DNA of 64,000 nt from Paracoccus marcusii (GCF_006151785.1 NZ_VDDD01000002.1:20758-84757), one strand, 5' to 3'; shown: positions 31,860-40,427, numbered from the stretch's first letter. The notes: generated from the letters alone by a model not told the origin. A program made the numbers and translations.

Positions 31860-32311
31860 ACAAGCCCGATCCCATCCCCGCGCGCCTCGCCGCGCTCAAG
31901 ACCACGCCGACGCCTGACCTGAAGCAACAGTGGCGCGACCTGTTCGACAGCGAGCCGCCGCCGTTCAATCGCCGCTACCTCGAATCCCGGCTGGCGTACC
32001 GCATCCAGGAACTTGCCTATGGCGGGCTGAAGCCGGAGACGATCCGGCGCCTTGAGCGGTTGGGCGAGGAACTGGACGGCGGCGACAGCAAGAAGCGCGG
32101 CATCCGCGCCGATCGCAAACGCCCGATCACCGGCACGCGGCTGCTGCGCGAATGGCAGGGCGTCGAGCAGATCGTCACCGTCACCGCCGATGGCTTCGAG
32201 TGGCAGGGGCGACCCTACAAGTCGCTGTCGGCTATTGCGCGCGCCATCACCGGCACCCGCTGGAACGGATGGACCTTCTTCGGCCTCAAGAACCACAGGG
32301 GGCGGACATGA
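31856..32311 (+). CDS. DUF2924 protein
   Basis: A 151-residue DUF2924 protein. Recognisable segments are 'LKQQWRDLFDSEPPPFNRRYLESRLAYRIQELA' and 'GTRLLREWQGVEQIVTVTADGFEWQGRPYKSLSAIARAITGTRWNGWTFFGL'. DUF2924 genes occur next to large serine recombinases and probably assist them, possibly as directionality or DNA-binding factors; this has not been shown. ATG 31856 was chosen for the 4-bp overlaps with genes on both sides. Confidence 0.88.
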   Translation: MNKPDPIPARLAALKTTPTPDLKQQWRDLFDSEPPPFNRRYLESRLAYRIQELAYGGLKPETIRRLERLGEELDGGDSKKRGIRADRKRPITGTRLLREWQGVEQIVTVTADGFEWQGRPYKSLSAIARAITGTRWNGWTFFGLKNHRGRT

Positions 32312-33633
32312 CCAAGCCCCCCGAAAAATCGAAGGTTGTCCGCAAGCTGCGGTGTGCCGTCTATACCCGGAAATCCTCCGAGGATGGGCTGGAGCAGGAG
32401 TTCAACAGCCTCCACGCCCAGCGTGAGGCCTGTGAGGCTTACATCGCCAGTCAGCGATCCGAAGGCTGGGTGCTGGTCCGCGACCAGTATGACGACGGCG
32501 GCATCTCGGGCGGCACGCTGGAGCGCCCCGGACTGAAGCGGCTGCTGGAGGACATCGAGGACGGGCTGGTCGATGTGGTCGTGGTCTACAAGATCGACCG
32601 CCTCAGCCGCTCGCTGGCGGATTTCGCCAAGCTGGTGGAGGTGTTCGACCGGAACGGCGTAACCTTCGTGTCGGTCACGCAAAGCTTCAACACGACCACC
32701 TCGATGGGGCGGCTGACGCTGAACATCCTGCTGTCGTTCGCCCAGTTCGAGCGCGAAGTGACGGCTGAACGCATCCGCGACAAGGTCGCGGCCTCTCGGC
32801 GCAAGGGCATGTGGATGGGCGGCGTGCCGCCCTTCGGCTACCGCGTCGAGAACCGGAAGCTGATGGTCGACGAGGAAAGCGCCACGCATGTGCGCTGGAT
32901 CTTCGCTCGCTTCCTCGAGATCGGGTCCTGCACTGAACTGGCGCGTGACGTCGGCGCGCGCGGCCTCCGGACGCCGCGCGGCAACCGGATCGACAAGAAA
33001 TACATCTACCGGATGCTCAGCAACCGCGCCTACATCGGCGAGGCGGTCCACAAGGGCGACAGCTACCCCGGCGAGCACGACGCGATCATCGACCGCGAGA
33101 TGTGGGACCGTGTCCATGCGATCCTGCAGGAGAGCCCGCGCAAGCGTGCCGCGCGCACCCGTGCCGACACGCCCGCGCTGCTGAAGGGGCTGCTGTTCGG
33201 CCCCGATGGCGCGGCGTTCTCGCCGACGCATACGCGCAAGGGCGACAGGCTCTACCGCTACTACGTCAGCCAGACAGTGCTGAAGCATGGTGCCGGGTCA
33301 TGCCCGGTGGGCCGCGTGCCCGCGGGCGAGATCGAGGCCGCCGTCATCGATCAACTCCGCGCCGTGTTCCGCCAGCCCGAAATCGTAGTGGGCACTTGGA
33401 AAGCGGCTCGGGCGCAGGACGAGGAGATCACCGAGGCCGACGCACGGGCAGCGCTTCAGCAGCTCGACCCGCTGTGGGACGAATTGTTCCCCGCCGAGCA
33501 GGCCCGCATCGTGGCGCTGCTGGTCGAGCGGGTGGACATCGGCACGGATGGGCTCAACGTCCGGCTCCGGATCGATGGCCTTAGCGACCTCGCGCGCGAA
33601 ATGCTGGCCAGCGGTATCGGAGAAGCTGCATGA
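32308..33633 (+). CDS. Large serine recombinase (site-specific integrase)
   Basis: A 441-residue serine recombinase. The resolvase domain has 'RCAVYTRKSSEDGLEQEFNSLHAQREAC' with the catalytic Ser in 'RKSSE', then 'DGGISGGTLERPGLKRLLEDI' and 'VYKIDRLSRS'. A recombinase domain follows ('VPPFGYRVENRKLMVDEESA'), then a zinc-ribbon-like part ('GSCPVGRVPAGEIEAAV') and a helical end. It is the likely integrase/excisionase of this prophage or of a nested element. It overlaps DUF2924 and the small HTH gene by 4 bp each. Confidence 0.92.
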   Translation: MTKPPEKSKVVRKLRCAVYTRKSSEDGLEQEFNSLHAQREACEAYIASQRSEGWVLVRDQYDDGGISGGTLERPGLKRLLEDIEDGLVDVVVVYKIDRLSRSLADFAKLVEVFDRNGVTFVSVTQSFNTTTSMGRLTLNILLSFAQFEREVTAERIRDKVAASRRKGMWMGGVPPFGYRVENRKLMVDEESATHVRWIFARFLEIGSCTELARDVGARGLRTPRGNRIDKKYIYRMLSNRAYIGEAVHKGDSYPGEHDAIIDREMWDRVHAILQESPRKRAARTRADTPALLKGLLFGPDGAAFSPTHTRKGDRLYRYYVSQTVLKHGAGSCPVGRVPAGEIEAAVIDQLRAVFRQPEIVVGTWKAARAQDEEITEADARAALQQLDPLWDELFPAEQARIVALLVERVDIGTDGLNVRLRIDGLSDLAREMLASGIGEAA

Positions 33634-34013
33634 CCCGCGCGACGTCGATCCCAGAGGCCGTGACGATCCACGTCCCGCTCCGCATCGTGAAGCGCGGCGG
33701 GCGGAAGGAGATGCAGCTGCCGGAAGGCGCCAGCCAGACGCGTCGGACGAATAGTGCGCTGGTCAAGGCGCTGGCGCGCGCGTTCCGTTGGAAGCGCATG
33801 CTGGAGTCGGGCGAGTTCATGTCAATCTCCGAACTGGCCGAGCGCGAGGGCATCGCCTTTACATACATGGCACGGGTCCTGCGCCTGACACTGCTCGCTC
33901 CCGACATCGTCGAGGCGATCGTGGATGGCACGCAGGGACAGGAAGTGACGTTGGCGTACGTTCTGGAACCACTCTCGATCATCTGGTCGGAACAGCGCGC
34001 TTACCTCCTGTAA
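33630..34013 (+). CDS. Small HTH protein of the recombinase module
   Basis: A 127-residue protein, MTRATSIPEAVTIHVPLRIV..., with an HTH-like 'MSISELAEREGIAFTYMARVLRLTLLAPDIVEAIVDG'. Proteins of this kind usually follow the DUF2924 and recombinase pair. The HTH suggests a regulator or recombination directionality factor. ATG 33630 overlaps the recombinase stop. Confidence 0.75.
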   Translation: MTRATSIPEAVTIHVPLRIVKRGGRKEMQLPEGASQTRRTNSALVKALARAFRWKRMLESGEFMSISELAEREGIAFTYMARVLRLTLLAPDIVEAIVDGTQGQEVTLAYVLEPLSIIWSEQRAYLL

Positions 34014-34172
34014 TCCCCCGCTTTCTGCTTGTGCGAGCGCAGCTAGCTCCCGTACGGTGAAGCTGAAAATGAGGTGGACGTTGGGATTGCACCGTCACAG
34101 GACGAGGCGCTATTGGGACGAATCTGGCTCCCTTGTATTTTGTTCAATTCAACCTTCTAAGGAGCGGTTTCC

Positions 34173-35537
34173 ATGATTCCAGCCGACAAGAAGAGGGCGG
34201 ACGCCAATCCAACCAAAGCATTCTTTGTTCGCATGATCACCCGAGATATCACGCTGGAAGACTGCATTTTCGACTTAGTAGACAACAGTATCGACGGGGC
34301 CTGGGAACTAGCAGGCGGTCATCCGCTAAGCCTAGATGATAAAACGGATCTCTCCGCCTACAAGATCAGCATCAAGATCGAGGCGGACCGCTTCGAAATC
34401 TCGGACAACTGCGGAGGCATCACACTGGATGACGCAGTCGACTATGCCTTTACTTTTGGGCGTAAGGACGATGCCGAGACCGAGAACTTTAGTATTGGAG
34501 TTTACGGCATTGGTATGAAGAGAGCGGTTTTCAAGCTCGGCACAGAGATCGACATCCGGAGCACGTACGAGGACAACGGCAATCTTGCATCCTTTCGGGT
34601 ACCAATAAACGTTGAGAATTGGCTAGCTTCGGGCGACGAAAATTGGGACTTCGACATTGAGGAAGCCGACAATTTGGACCAAAAAGGAGTTCGAATAACC
34701 GTCTCTGAGCTCACTGAAGCCGCAAAGAGGTCATTCGAAAGCCCCAGGTTCATCCGAAACCTGAGGCGGGCGATAGCTCGTGACTATGCGCTCCATTTGC
34801 ACCGCGGGCTCGTAATTGAGGTTCAAGGCACGCCGATCACTGGATGGACAATAGAGCTGCGGCAAGGTGGAGAGTTCAGCCCTATGCGGGCTCAGTTCGA
34901 AGAAGTGATGGACGGGGAGAAGGTTTTCGTCGAACTCTTGGCCGGCATGGCCGCTCCACCGCCGAACGATAGCGAGCCCAGCGATGACTTCGATGAAGGA
35001 CAAAATACCTCCGGGTGGTATGTGATCTGTAATGGACGGATCGTCTTGGCCGCTGACAAGACGACATTAACAGGTTGGGGAACCGAGGGCTGGCCTCAAT
35101 GGCACCCGCAGTATGCAGGGTTCATGGGGATAATAATATTTTCGTCTCGACGCGCTGACCTCCTGCCTTTGACGACGACAAAGCGCAGTGTCGACGAAAC
35201 GTCAGCCATCTACAGGCAGTTTCGTCCAAAGATGCGTGAGACGACAAAGGAATGGATTTCCTACACGAATACACGGAAGCAGATTAGGGAAGAGGCAGTT
35301 CAGCGAGAGGAAGCCGCCAAGGCCGTTCCCATATTCGAAGTCGCCATCCGGCAGGAGGTTGAGCTTCCAAAGATCGCACAGAAACCGAAGATCCCCGAAG
35401 CAAATGTGCTGTACACCGTCCCGAGGCCACGACTGAGGAGTCTCGCTTCGGCATTTGGCAATATCAACATGGCCTACAAAGATGTTGGCTTGCGTTCGTT
35501 CGAGTATGCCTTCAACGATCTTGTGGGCGACGAGTGA
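34173..35537 (+). CDS. GHKL ATPase (HSP90/MutL/MORC-like), defence-associated
   Basis: A 454-residue protein with an N-terminal GHKL fold. The ATP-binding motifs are 'CIFDLVDNSIDGAWE' (residues 31-45), 'EISDNCGGITLDDA' and 'IGVYGIGMKRAVFK'. At the position of the usual catalytic Glu of motif I there is Asp34. A second alpha/beta half and a long charged helix near residue 370 ('TRKQIREEAVQREEAAKA') complete it, as in MORC-like ATPases. Prokaryotic MORC/MutL relatives are known to occur with restriction-modification genes (Iyer and colleagues). Ribosome site AAGGAG precedes ATG 34173. Its stop overlaps the next start. GC is lower than the host's. Confidence 0.82.
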   Translation: MIPADKKRADANPTKAFFVRMITRDITLEDCIFDLVDNSIDGAWELAGGHPLSLDDKTDLSAYKISIKIEADRFEISDNCGGITLDDAVDYAFTFGRKDDAETENFSIGVYGIGMKRAVFKLGTEIDIRSTYEDNGNLASFRVPINVENWLASGDENWDFDIEEADNLDQKGVRITVSELTEAAKRSFESPRFIRNLRRAIARDYALHLHRGLVIEVQGTPITGWTIELRQGGEFSPMRAQFEEVMDGEKVFVELLAGMAAPPPNDSEPSDDFDEGQNTSGWYVICNGRIVLAADKTTLTGWGTEGWPQWHPQYAGFMGIIIFSSRRADLLPLTTTKRSVDETSAIYRQFRPKMRETTKEWISYTNTRKQIREEAVQREEAAKAVPIFEVAIRQEVELPKIAQKPKIPEANVLYTVPRPRLRSLASAFGNINMAYKDVGLRSFEYAFNDLVGDE

Positions 35538-36487
35538 TGGCTTCTTTCGATTCAATCAACTATAGCATTCGACCAAGCAAAAGCGTTCAAAGAGGAATAG
35601 TCTTCGAGGGGTTGCGTCGGATTGCAAACAAAATTGACCTCGATAACGCCGTATATATCGGCTTCGGTTCAATTTGGTTCACTGACTTTGTTCAGGCGCA
35701 CAAAATCCTACATATCGATGACATGGTGTCGATCGAAGCAAATGATATTGGGTTTCGTCGCGCGACGTTTAACAAGGAATATCGAACGATCTCTGTTATG
35801 GAGGGGCGTGCAAGTGCTCGGCTTCCCGATGTGCTAGCAATCGATGGATACAATGCTCGTCCTTGGGTCGTCTGGCTAGATTACGACTGCGCACTAAACG
35901 AGGAGATCGTCGAGGACATGCAATGGGTGCTCGCGAATGCTCCGCCAAGCAGCGTAGTCTTGTTCACCTTCAGTGCCAATGCGACCCAAACCGCGTATGG
36001 CAAGCCGCGAAACAGGCCAGATCGCGTAAGAGCGCTTCTGGGCGATGTTGTTCCCGATGAGCTTTCCAAAGATGCCTGCGAGAAGGAGACGCTGCCTACT
36101 ACGCTTGCAGGCTTGGTATCGGATTTCTTGAAGTCCGAGGCCGCCGATGCGGCGCGACCTGGTGGCTTCATAGATGCCTTTAGGCTGCCTTATCTCGACA
36201 GCGTTGCAATGGTTACAGTCGGCGGAATACTTCCGGCAAGGGAGGATACTGCTAGTGTTCGGGCAATGGTAGCGGACGCGTCCTGGGGTGGCATTGTTGA
36301 CGAAATCATTGAAGCTCCTCCGATGACCCTTCGCGAAATTGCTACGCTGCAAGCGGAACTACCGGCGGTGGCGGAGTTGACGCGCGCGCGTATCCAAGAA
36401 CTCGGATTCGACTTACACGAGCGGCAAATCAGATCCTTTCAAAATTACTACAAGTATCTGCCGAGTTTCGCGGAGATCGTTGCCTAG
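35537..36487 (+). CDS. Protein of unknown function coupled to the GHKL ATPase, possible degenerate Rossmann methyltransferase
   Basis: A 316-residue protein whose ATG overlaps the ATPase stop (TGATG). The first 140 residues follow a Rossmann-like pattern: 'AVYIGFGSIWFTDFVQ', 'MVSIEANDIGFRRAT', 'VVWLDYDCALNEE' and 'SSVVLFTFSANAT'. The glycine loop lacks the usual GxGxG, so it may be a diverged methyltransferase or a binding fold. The C-terminus is helical with 'QIRSFQNYYKYLPSF'. Low GC. It is the least understood member of the cassette. Confidence 0.75.
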   Translation: MASFDSINYSIRPSKSVQRGIVFEGLRRIANKIDLDNAVYIGFGSIWFTDFVQAHKILHIDDMVSIEANDIGFRRATFNKEYRTISVMEGRASARLPDVLAIDGYNARPWVVWLDYDCALNEEIVEDMQWVLANAPPSSVVLFTFSANATQTAYGKPRNRPDRVRALLGDVVPDELSKDACEKETLPTTLAGLVSDFLKSEAADAARPGGFIDAFRLPYLDSVAMVTVGGILPAREDTASVRAMVADASWGGIVDEIIEAPPMTLREIATLQAELPAVAELTRARIQELGFDLHERQIRSFQNYYKYLPSFAEIVA

Positions 36488-36559
36488 GCTCGATGGGATG
36501 GCGTCGACCCAGAACAGTAGCAGCGGTCAGTTCCTCTCGAACCCATAGAGAAGACATTC

Positions 36560-36967
36560 ATGGCCGACCACGTGACGCCAGAACGCCGCTCGTACATAAT
36601 GTCGAAGGTCGGCCAGAAGGACACAAAGCCTGAACTCGCCCTGCGCCGGGCCCTGCACCGGCTCGGATACCGGTTCAGGCTTCATCGTCGCGATCTGCCG
36701 GGCAGCCCCGACATCGTGTTCCCGTCGCGGAAGAAGGTCGTGTTCGTGCACGGCTGCTTCTGGCATGGCCACGGCTGCAGGTGGGGCCGACTGCCGAAGT
36801 CCAGGCCGGAGTACTGGAAGCCGAAGATTGAAACAAACAGGGAACGTGATACGAGAGCCTTGACCGAGCTGAGGGAAGCTGGCTGGGAGCCGCTCATTGT
36901 CTGGCAATGCGAACTGAGGGACCTCGAAGAAGCCGTCGGCCGCGTCGAGGCCTTCCTGAGAGGCTAG
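36560..36967 (+). CDS. vsr: Very short patch repair endonuclease Vsr
   Basis: A 135-residue Vsr. The N-terminus 'RSYIMSKVGQKDTKPELALRRALHRLGYRFR' is family-typical. The active site is 'GSPDIVFPSRKKVVFVHGCFWHGHGC', with metal-binding D51 and nearby H64 and H69. Vsr nicks T:G mismatches produced when 5-methylcytosine deaminates and so limits C-to-T mutation at methylated sites. It lies 60 bp upstream of the C5 methyltransferase it would serve. Confidence 0.93.
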   Translation: MADHVTPERRSYIMSKVGQKDTKPELALRRALHRLGYRFRLHRRDLPGSPDIVFPSRKKVVFVHGCFWHGHGCRWGRLPKSRPEYWKPKIETNRERDTRALTELREAGWEPLIVWQCELRDLEEAVGRVEAFLRG

Positions 36968-37027
36968 GTTTCGCTGGTCAATCCGGCACCACACCGATAT
37001 GTTGAGTGAAAACGACAGGAGCAAGGC

Positions 37028-38341
37028 ATGGCAAGACCGATAGGAGTCGACCTGTTCGCAGGGGCCGGGGGCATGAGCCTCGGCTTTGAGCAAGCCGGCT
37101 TCGATGTGGTCGCGGCCGTCGAACTCGACCCTGTGCACGCTGCGGTGCACAAGTACAACTTCCCGCGGTGCGCCGTTCTCCCACGATCTGTCACGGACGT
37201 CTCAGGCGACGATATCAGGGCGGCAGCCGGGATCGGCAACCGTCGTGTGGATGTCGTGTTCGGTGGCGCTCCGTGCCAAGGCTTCTCGCTGATTGGCCAG
37301 CGGGCCTTGGACGATCCCAGGAACGGACTCGTCAAGGATTTTGTGCGCATCGTCAGAGAACTGGATGCCGCCTATTTCGTCTTCGAGAACGTGAAGGGGC
37401 TAACGGTCGGAAAGCACCGGAAATTCCTGTTCGAACTGATCGAAGAGTTCGAGGCTGCCGGTTACGAGGTGCAGAAGGATTGGCGTGTGCTGAATGCGGC
37501 CGACTATGGCGTGCCGCAGGATCGCCAGAGGTTGATCCTTATGGGCGCCAAGAGAGGCGAAGAGGTGCCGACCTACCCGACGACGATTGCTGAGAGACCG
37601 ACGTGCCAAGCCGCGCTCGCCGATTTGCCCGACGCCGAATTCTTCGAGGAGCTTAGATCGTCGGATTCCGTAGAGACGTCTGCCTTCGGGAATCCGAGCA
37701 AATACGCCGAGCCGCTGCGAGGGATTGGAAACGATGCTTGGGCCTTCGGGCACCCTAGAAAATGGGATCCGAGCCTGTTCACTTCGAGCGCCCGCACCGA
37801 GCATACCGAGATCTCGCGGCGCCGTTTTCGAGAAACCGATCAGGGACGGGTCGAGCCGATTTCCCGTTTCTTCAAGCTCCCGGCGGACGGCGTGTCCAAT
37901 ACTCTCCGAGCTGGGACCGACTCGGCACGAGGCGCGTTCACCAGTCCGAGACCGATCCACTTTGCCTACGCGCGCTGCGTAACAGTCCGCGAGATGGCGC
38001 GTCTCCACGGCTTCCCCGACTGGTTTCGTTTCAATGCCACCAAGTGGCATGGGGCCCGCCAGATCGGTAACGCCGTGCCGCCGCCACTTGCACGCGCCGT
38101 CGCGGCAGCCGTCATGCGAGCCCTAGGCGTCGAACCCACTCGCCCGACAGAGGCAATCGCCCTCGGCGACGAGCGGCTCCTGACCATGGGCAACACCGAG
38201 GCGGCTGCGCACTTCCAGGTCGAGAATCCAATAGGTCGACGCGACAAGAAGAGTGGCGCAAAGAAGCGAAAGCAGGAAGAAATCGAGGCCTCATATGCCT
38301 TTAACGGGCGGCCTGAGTTCGTAGATGGCGTCGCTGGCTAG
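37028..38341 (+). CDS. DNA (cytosine-5) methyltransferase of a restriction-modification system
   Basis: A 437-residue C5-cytosine methyltransferase. Motif I 'VDLFAGAGGMSLGFEQAG', motif IV 'GGAPCQGFSLIGQR' with catalytic Cys, motif VI 'FENVKGL', motif VIII 'QDRQRLILMG', motif IX 'TVREMARLHGFPD' and motif X 'QIGNAVPPPLARAV' are all present. Its end is charged and overlaps the convergent restriction-enzyme candidate by 51 bp. Target sequence cannot be read from the protein. Confidence 0.92.
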   Translation: MARPIGVDLFAGAGGMSLGFEQAGFDVVAAVELDPVHAAVHKYNFPRCAVLPRSVTDVSGDDIRAAAGIGNRRVDVVFGGAPCQGFSLIGQRALDDPRNGLVKDFVRIVRELDAAYFVFENVKGLTVGKHRKFLFELIEEFEAAGYEVQKDWRVLNAADYGVPQDRQRLILMGAKRGEEVPTYPTTIAERPTCQAALADLPDAEFFEELRSSDSVETSAFGNPSKYAEPLRGIGNDAWAFGHPRKWDPSLFTSSARTEHTEISRRRFRETDQGRVEPISRFFKLPADGVSNTLRAGTDSARGAFTSPRPIHFAYARCVTVREMARLHGFPDWFRFNATKWHGARQIGNAVPPPLARAVAAAVMRALGVEPTRPTEAIALGDERLLTMGNTEAAAHFQVENPIGRRDKKSGAKKRKQEEIEASYAFNGRPEFVDGVAG

Positions 38342-39193
38342 CGTCAGCTCGTCGAGCGCCTGTGCGTCGGCTCTCCTGACGGCCTCGAATTCCGTAAGAT
38401 AGATCCCGACGCCTCTGACAGTTCGGAGGCCGATCGGGATTACCGTATCGACTTCCGCTTCCGCGAAAGCGGCCTGAACCTGGTTGATGATCTGGCTGGG
38501 AATCAATGGATCCTTGGCCTGCTTCGCTTCACAGGTGACCAGCACAGAATCAGGATTTTTGGGGTCGCCGGCCTTCCCGAGAAACAAAGCATCGATCTCA
38601 GTCGAGCGGAGCTTGATGCCCATCTGCAGGTGCGTCAGCTCGAGGAGCGGAAACGCTGGGGCGACTGCGAAGTGCGTCTCCACCACCCGGAGATTGATGG
38701 CCGTCTGGATAAGCCAGGTTTCATCGGATCGACCGAGCGACTTTGTGGCCAGCGGCAGGCTGATCGATTGCACGAGGAAACGCCGTGCATCCTCTCGAAC
38801 CTTGAAAGCGTCTGGAAAGGGCTCGGTATGACCAGGTCGGTAGGGGATGAACTCGAAGCACTCCCCGTCGCCCGTACGCTGGATGCCGGTGAACCGTCGT
38901 GCTGCAACCGAGGCAGGCCAGTTCTTCGAAGCGTTCGCTCCTCGGAGCAGATCCTTCATGAAATTGGCTGGGTTCCGGTCGCTCAGAGTCGAGCCGTATA
39001 GCTTGTTGCATTCGCGTATCGCCTGAGCCACGTCGTCGAGGCTCATGAGCCTCTTGTCGAGCGCGCCGTTCGTCGCGTCCCAGTGCTTTTCGAACAAGTG
39101 CTCGATCACCTGCGTCTTCTGCGATTTCGCCACTTTGTCCGATCCGGTATGCCGATGATTAGGCAATAGTATTTCGAACAAATGCCGAGGCAC
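38291..39193 (-). CDS. PD-(D/E)XK restriction endonuclease candidate
   Basis: A 300-residue protein convergent with the methyltransferase. The catalytic signature is E199-I-D201 ('STEIDALFLG') with E222-A-K224 ('VLVTCEAKQA'), a PD-(D/E)XK arrangement. N-terminal 'HLFEKHWDATNGALDKRLMSLDDVAQAI' is helical. The start is GTG, either at 39193 or at 39133 (VAKSQKTQ). Neighbourhood makes it the cognate nuclease of the C5 methyltransferase. No specific restriction family recognised. Confidence 0.75.
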   Translation of the reverse strand: MPRHLFEILLPNHRHTGSDKVAKSQKTQVIEHLFEKHWDATNGALDKRLMSLDDVAQAIRECNKLYGSTLSDRNPANFMKDLLRGANASKNWPASVAARRFTGIQRTGDGECFEFIPYRPGHTEPFPDAFKVREDARRFLVQSISLPLATKSLGRSDETWLIQTAINLRVVETHFAVAPAFPLLELTHLQMGIKLRSTEIDALFLGKAGDPKNPDSVLVTCEAKQAKDPLIPSQIINQVQAAFAEAEVDTVIPIGLRTVRGVGIYLTEFEAVRRADAQALDELTLASDAIYELRPPVKGI

Positions 39194-39578
39194 AAGAGCG
39201 CGTCACGTCATCGAACGAGCAGTTTGAGGCTGGAGACTCGCAGGCGGGTGAACCGCCGACCGGAGGCGGAAGATAGAGTTCGTAGATCGGTCACCAGACC
39301 ACCGTCCGCGGATAGGTTCGATTTCTGTTCCGTCTCGCGGAAGCGACCGACTTCGAAGTGTTCAGGCAGGGAAAGCATTTTCCGTAAGGACTTTAAATGC
39401 TTACAGGCTCTACACCAAAACCGCGCAGTCGAGAGGTCCGGAGAATATCGGCCCTGAGAGACCGCTTCTGGGCCAACTGGTAGCAGGGGCAGTGCTTAGC
39501 CCCATCCGCATAACCATTCAGATAAAACGAGAAAATCCGGCCGCGGCCGGATCGGGAGAACGCTTTCGCGGGGGCAAG
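39194..39578. other. 385-bp junction between defence island and tRNA-Ser
   Basis: No convincing gene. The stretch separates the restriction-enzyme candidate from the 3' end of tRNA-Ser. I looked for a copy of the tRNA 3' end elsewhere in the window as a second attachment site and saw none. Frames crossing it are artefacts of the tRNA sequence. Confidence 0.5.
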
Positions 39579-39668
39579 TGGCGGAGCGAGAGGGATTCGA
39601 ACCCTCGAGACGGTCTCCCGCCTACACACTTTCCAGGCGTGCGCCTTCGACCACTCGGCCATCGCTCC
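39579..39668 (-). tRNA. tRNA-Ser (anticodon GGA)
   Basis: On the minus strand the 5' half is GGAGCGATGGCCGAGTGG and the 3' acceptor strand is TCGCTCC, followed by a G discriminator and an encoded CCA (39581-39579). The anticodon loop CTGGAAA carries GGA, reading UCC/UCU serine codons. A long variable arm and GGTTCGAATCC T-arm confirm a class II tRNA-Ser. The 3' end faces the defence island. Confidence 0.95.
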
Positions 39669-39710
39669 GTGAGGCGGGTCTAGCCCGACGCACGGCGCGG
39701 TGCAAGGGGA

Positions 39711-40289
39711 TCACAGCTTGGAAACGCGCTTTTGCAGTTCGGCAAGCTGGCGGCGGATCTCGGCCATGTCGCGCTCGTCTTCGGGGGTTGCGGGTCCGGC
39801 AGGGGGCGCGGGCGTGCCATCCTCGCGTTCGGGGCCCGAGGCACCACCGCGCCAGCCGCCCATCATCGCCTTGAGAAACATCTGCTGCTGGCGCTGCAGC
39901 GCGTCGAATCCCGGCATGGTGGCCATCGGATTGGGCATCGCCGCCATGTTCTCCATCAGCTTGGACTGTCCCTCGCGCAGCATCTCGAAGCTCGCGGCAA
40001 GGAACTGCGGGACGACCGATTGCGCGTTGGTCGTATAGCTGCGCACCAGGTCGGTCAGAACGTCCAGCGGCAGGACGCTCTCGCCCCGGCTTTCATGTTC
40101 GGCGATGATCTGCAGCAGATATTGGCGGGTCAGATCGTCACCCGACTTCAGGTCGATGATCTTGACCTCGCGGCCATCGCGGATGAAGCCCGCGATATCC
40201 TCCAGCGTAACATAGTCGCTGGTCTGCGTGTTGTAGAGGCGGCGGCTGGCATAACGCTTGATCAGCAGCGGCGCAGTCGATGCGGCCAT
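39711..40289 (-). CDS. phaR: Polyhydroxyalkanoate synthesis repressor PhaR
   Basis: A 192-residue PhaR. The N-terminus 'LLIKRYASRRLYNTQTSDYVTLEDIAGFIRDGREVKIID' is the conserved PHB/PHA accumulation regulator DNA-binding domain, followed by the PHB-binding part ('VPLxx...LTDLVRSYTTNAQS') and a Gln/Pro-rich end. PhaR represses the phasin gene until polymer granules titrate it away. ATG 40289 was chosen; upstream frame lacks family similarity. It lies 138 bp downstream of phaP. Confidence 0.93.
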   Translation of the reverse strand: MAASTAPLLIKRYASRRLYNTQTSDYVTLEDIAGFIRDGREVKIIDLKSGDDLTRQYLLQIIAEHESRGESVLPLDVLTDLVRSYTTNAQSVVPQFLAASFEMLREGQSKLMENMAAMPNPMATMPGFDALQRQQQMFLKAMMGGWRGGASGPEREDGTPAPPAGPATPEDERDMAEIRRQLAELQKRVSKL

Positions 40290-40380
40290 CCTGGGTTCCT
40301 TGAATTCATCCTGGCCGCCATGATGAATTCTGCACCCGCAAAACGCAAAGGAAAAAGCCCCGGCGCGCAAATGCGAACAA

Positions 40381-40398
40381 GGGCGACCGAAGTCGCCC
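40381..40398 (-). terminator. Hairpin after phaP
   Basis: GGGCGAC and GTCGCCC form a 7-bp stem with a 4-nt loop (40381-40398) just after the phaP stop on the minus strand. The following T-run is weak, so termination may be partial, letting some transcripts reach phaR. Confidence 0.5.
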
Positions 40399-40427
40399 CT
40401 GCCCCGTCGTTTCTGGTGATCAGGCGA

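Noticed and set aside
39393..39874. Two reading frames across the tRNA (one starting MAEWSKAHAWKVCRRETV on the minus strand, one MAEREGFEPSRRSPAYTL on the plus strand)
   Set aside because: These are well-known false translations of the tRNA-Ser gene; the tRNA explains the sequence fully.
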